From NCBI GenBank assembly GCA_035945115.1, contig DASZAN010000117.1, forward strand, positions 13,737-77,736: a stretch of DNA of 64,000 nucleotides. The letters run 5' to 3'. The notes beneath the pieces were generated by a model. It did no database searches. It saw nothing but the letters and a program-made list of their open reading frames with translations, and was not told the DNA's origin. This document shows, in pieces, positions 59,896-64,000 of the stretch (positions are counted from its first letter, which is position 1; every line of letters starts with the position of its first letter). This stretch comes from DAHUYF01 sp035945115 (GTDB lineage Bacteria; Pseudomonadota; Alphaproteobacteria; ATCC43930; CGMCC-115725). Position numbers and translations under genes: made by a program.

Positions 59896-60987
59896 ATGCC
59901 CAAATCCCCGAAAACGGTGGGAATCCTCACCAGCGGTGGTGATTGCGCCGGACTTAATGCCGCGATTCGCGCGGTGGTAAGCCGCGCCGTTCAGGGCTAT
60001 GGCTGGCGCGTGCTGGGCATTCGCCATGGCACGATGGGCGTCCTGCGCCGGCCGATCGAGTTCGAGGAGCTCGACCTCCGTATCTCGACAGTCAATATCC
60101 TGCGCCTCGGCGGCACGATTCTCGGTACAACCAATCGCGGCGATCCCTTCGCGTTCCCGATGGCGGATGGCCGGGTGAAGGATCGCTCTGACGAGGTCAT
60201 CGCCGGGTTGCGCGAGCTCGGCATCGACGCACTCATCGGCGTTGGCGGCGACGGCAGCTTCGCCATTCTCCGCCGCTTGGCGCAGCAAGGCGGCCTCAAT
60301 CTCGTCGGCATACCCAAGACCATCGATAACGATGTCGGCGCCACCGAGAATTCGATCGGCTTCCATACCGCGGTGATGGTGGCGACGGAGGCGCTCGACC
60401 GCCTGCAGCCGACGGCGGCGAGCCACGACCGCGTCATGATTCTCGAAGTGATGGGTCGCGACGCCGGGCATATCGCGCTCGCTACAGGCATCGCGGGCGG
60501 TGCCGACGTTATTCTGATCCCCGAGATTTCCTACAGCATCGAGCGAGTCGCCGCACATATCGAGAAGGTGCGGCGCGAGGGCCGCAACTTCGCCTTGGTG
60601 GTCGTTGCCGAGGCGGTGAAGGACCACTCGGGCCAGGCGGTGAAGCGTCATCAGGCGGGCGGCGGTGTCACCTATGGCGGGATCGGTCACACCCTCGGTC
60701 ATACGCTTGCCGAGCGCACTGGCGCCGAGACGCGCGTGACAATTTTGGGCCACGTGCAGCGGGGTGGCCAACCGACCTGGAGCGATCGCATGATCGCCTC
60801 CGCTTTCGGCGTGCACGCCGTCGACCTTATTGCCGAAGGGAAGTTCGACCGCATGGTGGCGTGGCAGAACCGTCGAGTCGTCGACGTGCCGCTCTCGGAG
60901 GCGGTCGCGGCGCCGCAGCAGGTCGATCTCGACAGCGCCTTGGTGCGCACCGCGCGTGGGCTCGGCATCTGTCTCGGCGACGAGTAG
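59896..60987 (+). CDS. pfk: 6-phosphofructokinase (ATP or pyrophosphate dependent)
   Basis: 363 residues from ATG 59896, with a long AGGAGGAGG ribosome site. Motifs: GILTSGGDCAGLNAAIRAVV, VGGDGSF at 116-122, PKTIDNDV at 140-147, MGRDAGHIAL and GHVQRGGQPTWSDR. The residue pair that usually marks donor choice is mixed: Gly in GGDGS is the ATP-type state, whereas Lys in PKTIDND is the pyrophosphate-type state. It therefore falls with the long group of enzymes whose donor must be measured. It phosphorylates fructose 6-phosphate. Confidence 0.93.
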   Translation: MPKSPKTVGILTSGGDCAGLNAAIRAVVSRAVQGYGWRVLGIRHGTMGVLRRPIEFEELDLRISTVNILRLGGTILGTTNRGDPFAFPMADGRVKDRSDEVIAGLRELGIDALIGVGGDGSFAILRRLAQQGGLNLVGIPKTIDNDVGATENSIGFHTAVMVATEALDRLQPTAASHDRVMILEVMGRDAGHIALATGIAGGADVILIPEISYSIERVAAHIEKVRREGRNFALVVVAEAVKDHSGQAVKRHQAGGGVTYGGIGHTLGHTLAERTGAETRVTILGHVQRGGQPTWSDRMIASAFGVHAVDLIAEGKFDRMVAWQNRRVVDVPLSEAVAAPQQVDLDSALVRTARGLGICLGDE

Positions 60988-61164
60988 TTTCGCCCAGCGA
61001 CTCGCTAAATCCGGCCGGAGCGAGAGGTTCTCGACTTCCTTCGCTTCTACTCCAAAAGGCGAATTCAAGGATTCGTCACGCAGACGAAACCTGCGTGCAA
61101 TGCGGCGTCGATAGTCTCCTCTGTGTTGCGCCTTCTTGCGCAATTCGACACAGGGGAAATCGAA

Positions 61165-63223
61165 ATGTTATGGACGGACTTGCCGCGGCCGCTCGGCCGC
61201 GCGCTCGGTGGCGCGTCTGTTGTCGCGCTCATCTGCTGCGGCCTCGCCACTGCGAGCCAAAGCGCGGACGTAGATCAAACCGCCGACCAACAGAAGACGG
61301 CGACACCGATAAAGCACGTGATCGTGCTCATCGGCGAGAACCACTCCTTCGACAATCTCTATGCGACCTACGTTTCTCCGAGTGGCGAGCAGGTCAAGAA
61401 CCTCTTGTCGCAGGGGATCGTCAACGCCGACGGCTCGCCGGGCCCGAATTTCAAGCTCGCTCAGCAGTTCAAGCAGCTGCAGGTCAATGGCAAGTTCCGG
61501 CAGACTTATTTCATCAGCTTGAATGCGAACGAGAAGACGCCCTACGCGACGCTCCCGGTGCCGGGCCAGACTTTTGCGCCCGCCACGCCGATTCCGGTAA
61601 ACACATTCTCGCCGACGGTTTTCCCGCAGGCGCCGATCAGCGGCGCCTCGCAGCAGCTTTTGGCGCAGATCGAGCCGTCGCTCGCTTTGGCCGACCTCAA
61701 TCTCCTCACCACCGGCGCCACGGGCCTCGTGCCCGATCCGGAGCCGTTCCCGCAGAACCTCGCGCTGGATATCGACACGCGCGTCACGAACTTCGATCAC
61801 CTCAAGAACGGCCCCTTCCAGATCACCGGACCGAAGCTCCCCTACGATTCCTTCACCGGTGACACCACGCATCGCCTCTACGAGATGTGGCAGCAATCGG
61901 ATTGCAGCGTCGCGAACGCGACCGAGGACGATCCCTCAGGCTGCCTCAACGATCTCTATCCCTACGTCATCACCACCTACGTCGGCACCGACGACGAGGG
62001 CGGCAGCAACTCGATGGGCTTCTTCAACATGCACACGGGCGACGTGCCGGTGTTGAAGCGCCTTTCAGACGAGTTCACCATCAGCGACAACTTCCATCAG
62101 TCGTTCACCGGCGGTACCGGCATGAACCACATGATGATGGGCACCGGCGACGTCTTCTTCTGGAGCGACGGCAAGGGCAATCCGACGACCCCGCCCGCCG
62201 GCGTGATCGCCAATCCCCATCCTCAGCCGGGCACGGAGAAACACCTACGTCGTCGACCGCTTCTTCAACGGCAACTTCACCGACCGCGCCCACGCCGCAA
62301 AGCCGGAGGTCACGGCGATCACCAGCTATCTCGCCAATTTCAAGCTCTCGGATGTGACGTGCCAGGATAAGCACTTCTACTACATCAACAACACCAGCCC
62401 CGGCTTCCTCCCCACCGGTGACATCGACCAGGCCGCGATCGCCAAGGGCGGCAGGATCCCGCCGCAGACGGTTCGCACGGTGGGTGAGGCGCTCAACGAG
62501 AAGGGTATCTCCTGGGCATACTACGGTGGTGCCTATAACGCGGCGGTGGCGCTCACGAAAAATCCCAATAGCAACGATCCGACGGTGCAGGCTGGCCAGA
62601 CCTATTGCGACATCTGCAACTTCGAGTCCTACGTCACCGCGATCATGGGCGATCCCGCCCAGCGCGCGGCGCACATCAAGGACGCGGTCGACTTCTTCGA
62701 CGCGGTCGATCACGATGAATTGCCGTCGGTCTCCTTCCTGAAGCCCGACAGCTTCATCGACGGCCACCCGGCGTCATCGAAGCCCGACCTCTTCGAGGCG
62801 ATGGTCGAGAACGTCCTCGACCATCTCCAAGCGAAGCCCGAGCTCTTCGCCGAGACGGCGCTCATCATCACCATGGACGAAGGCGGCGGCTACTATGACT
62901 CCGGCTTCATCCAGCCGCTCGACTTCTTCGGTGACGGCACGCGCATTCCGCTCATTGTGGTATCGCCCTTCACCACCGGCGGCCATGTCAGCCACGCTTA
63001 CGCCGACCACGTCTCGATCTTGAAGTTCATCGAGCGCAATTGGGGCCTGAAGCCACTCACCGACCGCAGCCGCGACAACCTCCACAATCCCACCGCGGAT
63101 CGCGACAATCCCTATGTCCCCAACAACATGCCGGCGATCAGCGATCTCTTCGACATCTTCCACATGGATAGCGACGATCTCCACGGTGACAACGGCAAGG
63201 ATGATGGAAAGCCGCGCATCTAG
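61165..63223 (+). pseudogene. Phospholipase C/acid phosphatase-type phosphoesterase with a frameshift
   Basis: From ATG 61165 (AGGGGAA upstream) a signal peptide and a PF04185-type phosphoesterase domain are read: IKHVIVLIGENHSFDNLY and FTISDNFHQSFTGGTGMNHM. Near 62238-62241 the frame moves by one base: gagaaacacc reads as if one A were extra. In the shifted frame the protein continues without loss (NTYVVDRFFNGNFTDRAH, later ALIITMDEGGGYYDSG, IPLIVVSPFTTGGHVSHAY) to a stop at 63223. The joined product would be about 685 residues, secreted. Whether this is a true mutation, a phase-variable tract or a sequencing error cannot be told; the sequence as given would stop at 62370. Confidence 0.85.
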
Positions 63224-63243
63224 GTTGCCCCTGACCTGACGAC

Positions 63244-63278
63244 TCCGGCCGCGCTCTCGAGCGCGGCCGGATTTCTTT
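63244..63278 (+). terminator. Strong rho-independent terminator
   Basis: A perfect 12-bp stem (tccggccgcgct paired with agcgcggccgga, loop ctcg) is followed by tttcttt. It lies 20 bp past the phosphoesterase stop, which suggests that gene is, or was recently, expressed as a unit. Confidence 0.92.
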
Positions 63279-63312
63279 CCGCGACAGCGCGAAGCCGCTA
63301 ATCTCCGCCGCC

Positions 63313-63789
63313 ATGGCTGAAAGCGGCGACGAATTCTGGAATTTCTCCTTGGCGTTCTACGGCCGGCCCGGCGTGTCGGCGGCCTGCCTCGCGCTGCAGG
63401 ATCGTCACGGGCTCGATGTCAACCTTGTGCTCTATGCTTGCTGGGTGGGGCTCTCCGGTCGTGGCCAGCTCACCGCTGCCGACATCGCCCGTGCCGCGGC
63501 GGTGAACGCGCCCTGGCGCGAGGCGGTGATCGAGAAGCTGCGGGCCGCGCGGCGCGCCATCAAGGAAGCGGCACCCGAGGCGACCGGACTTTACGCCAGC
63601 GCGAAAGCGATCGAGCTCGATGCGGAGCGGATCGCCCAGCAGCGCCTAGCGGCGTGCGCGCCCGGCGTGACAACCAACGCCGTGGCGCGCCGTGCCGATG
63701 CCACGGCCAATCTCACGCTCTATCTCGAGAATGAGGCGGCGCGCGGCGCGGCGCCGGCGATCTTCGCCGCCATTGCGGCTTGGGCATGA
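63313..63789 (+). CDS. TIGR02444 family protein
   Basis: 158 residues. FWNFSLAFYGRPGVSAACLALQDRHGLDVNLVLYACW is the conserved start of the TIGR02444 (DUF2390) family; the remainder is helical with WREAVIEKLRAARRAIK. Function is unknown. The stop overlaps the start of the next gene as ATGA. Confidence 0.88.
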   Translation: MAESGDEFWNFSLAFYGRPGVSAACLALQDRHGLDVNLVLYACWVGLSGRGQLTAADIARAAAVNAPWREAVIEKLRAARRAIKEAAPEATGLYASAKAIELDAERIAQQRLAACAPGVTTNAVARRADATANLTLYLENEAARGAAPAIFAAIAAWA

Positions 63790-64000
63790 GTGCGCGATTG
63801 TGTGGAACCTTGGCGACGGCGGCCCTTGTGCTCGCGCTCTCGGTCGTGGCGGCGAATGCGGCGGGCAGCTATGACGGGACGTGGCGCGGCGCGACGACCG
63901 TGAGGTGGGGTGTGGGCTGCTCGATCACGACGTCGACGACCTTCGTCGTCCGCGGCGTACAAGTCGAAGGCGAGGAGGCAATCCCGCGTGATTCCTTCCT
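63786..64000 (+). CDS. Secreted hypothetical protein, partial (3' end outside window)
   Basis: The frame opens with the ATG that overlaps the TIGR02444 stop and continues for at least 71 codons to the window edge. Residues 1-25 (LCGTLATAALVLALSVVAANA) are a signal peptide with a likely cut after AANA; the mature part begins GSYDGTWRGATT, a pattern of small periplasmic beta proteins. Too little is seen to assign a family. Confidence 0.7.
   Translation, partial: MSARLCGTLATAALVLALSVVAANAAGSYDGTWRGATTVRWGVGCSITTSTTFVVRGVQVEGEEAIPRDSF

Noticed and set aside
1..64000. tRNA or rRNA genes and CRISPR arrays
   Set aside because: I saw no T-loop/anticodon-arm pattern, rRNA-like sequence or regularly spaced direct repeats, but a covariance-model scan would be the decisive test.

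Overview
The window is about 64 kb of high-GC chromosomal DNA with tightly packed genes, short intergenic gaps and frequent ATGA/GTGA overlaps. COQ9, purE-purK, rpsU, a three-subunit pntAA/pntAB/pntB transhydrogenase, YdcH/DUF465, DUF2934, TIGR02444 and PF04392 substrate-binding proteins together point to an alphaproteobacterium (Hyphomicrobiales/Rhodospirillales-like; this is inferred from gene content only). I saw no tRNA, rRNA, CRISPR array, phage gene or intact insertion sequence.

Layout. 1-6.4 kb: end of an acyl-CoA dehydrogenase, a PAS_5 protein, a DUF4010/MgtC-type membrane protein coupled to a PPK2 polyphosphate kinase, an alcohol dehydrogenase-like reductase, msrA and an Asp/Glu racemase. 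6.6-11.65 kb: five tandem, translationally overlapping orphan ABC substrate-binding proteins. 11.7-13.7 kb: a CaiB-type CoA-transferase with a crotonase. 13.8-17.1 kb: small membrane and secreted proteins, including a LapG-like transglutaminase-type cysteine protease directly behind a strong cyclic-di-GMP-I riboswitch candidate. 17.2-19.8 kb: a complete NMT1/SsuA-type ABC importer. 19.8-22.2 kb: an orphan FlhF-like GTPase, a small lipoprotein and an EamA transporter. 22.3-30.5 kb: a glycan block with an ABC exporter, a glycosidase-glycosyltransferase fusion, galE, UDP-glucose dehydrogenase and UDP-glucuronate decarboxylase. 30.7-33.4 kb: a decayed peroxiredoxin-like gene and a metallophosphoesterase-like/radical SAM fusion. 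33.4-42.5 kb: ABC1 kinase, M3 peptidase, acyl-CoA synthetase, fatty acid desaturase, DUF4442 protein, UDP-glucuronate epimerase and a zinc alcohol dehydrogenase. 42.7-49.4 kb: a Wza-like lipoprotein, DUF2934, an operon of OpgC acyltransferase, two SGNH proteins and a P450, then an ECF sigma/anti-sigma pair. 49.8-64 kb: transhydrogenase, class III adenylate cyclase, rpsU, peptide deformylase, COQ9, purE/purK, a diguanylate cyclase, phosphofructokinase, a frameshifted phospholipase C/acid phosphatase-type gene and TIGR02444.

Themes. Cell-surface and periplasmic sugars recur: UDP-Gal, UDP-GlcA, UDP-Xyl and UDP-GalA supply, a glycosyltransferase with an exporter, an outer-membrane export lipoprotein, and an OpgC/SGNH acylation module. 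Cyclic-nucleotide signalling recurs too: a diguanylate cyclase with an intact I-site, a c-di-GMP riboswitch in front of a biofilm-type protease, and an adenylate cyclase. The observations most worth following are the riboswitch-protease unit, the degenerate-phosphoesterase/radical SAM fusion, the five-gene binding-protein array, and the OpgC-SGNH-SGNH-P450 operon.
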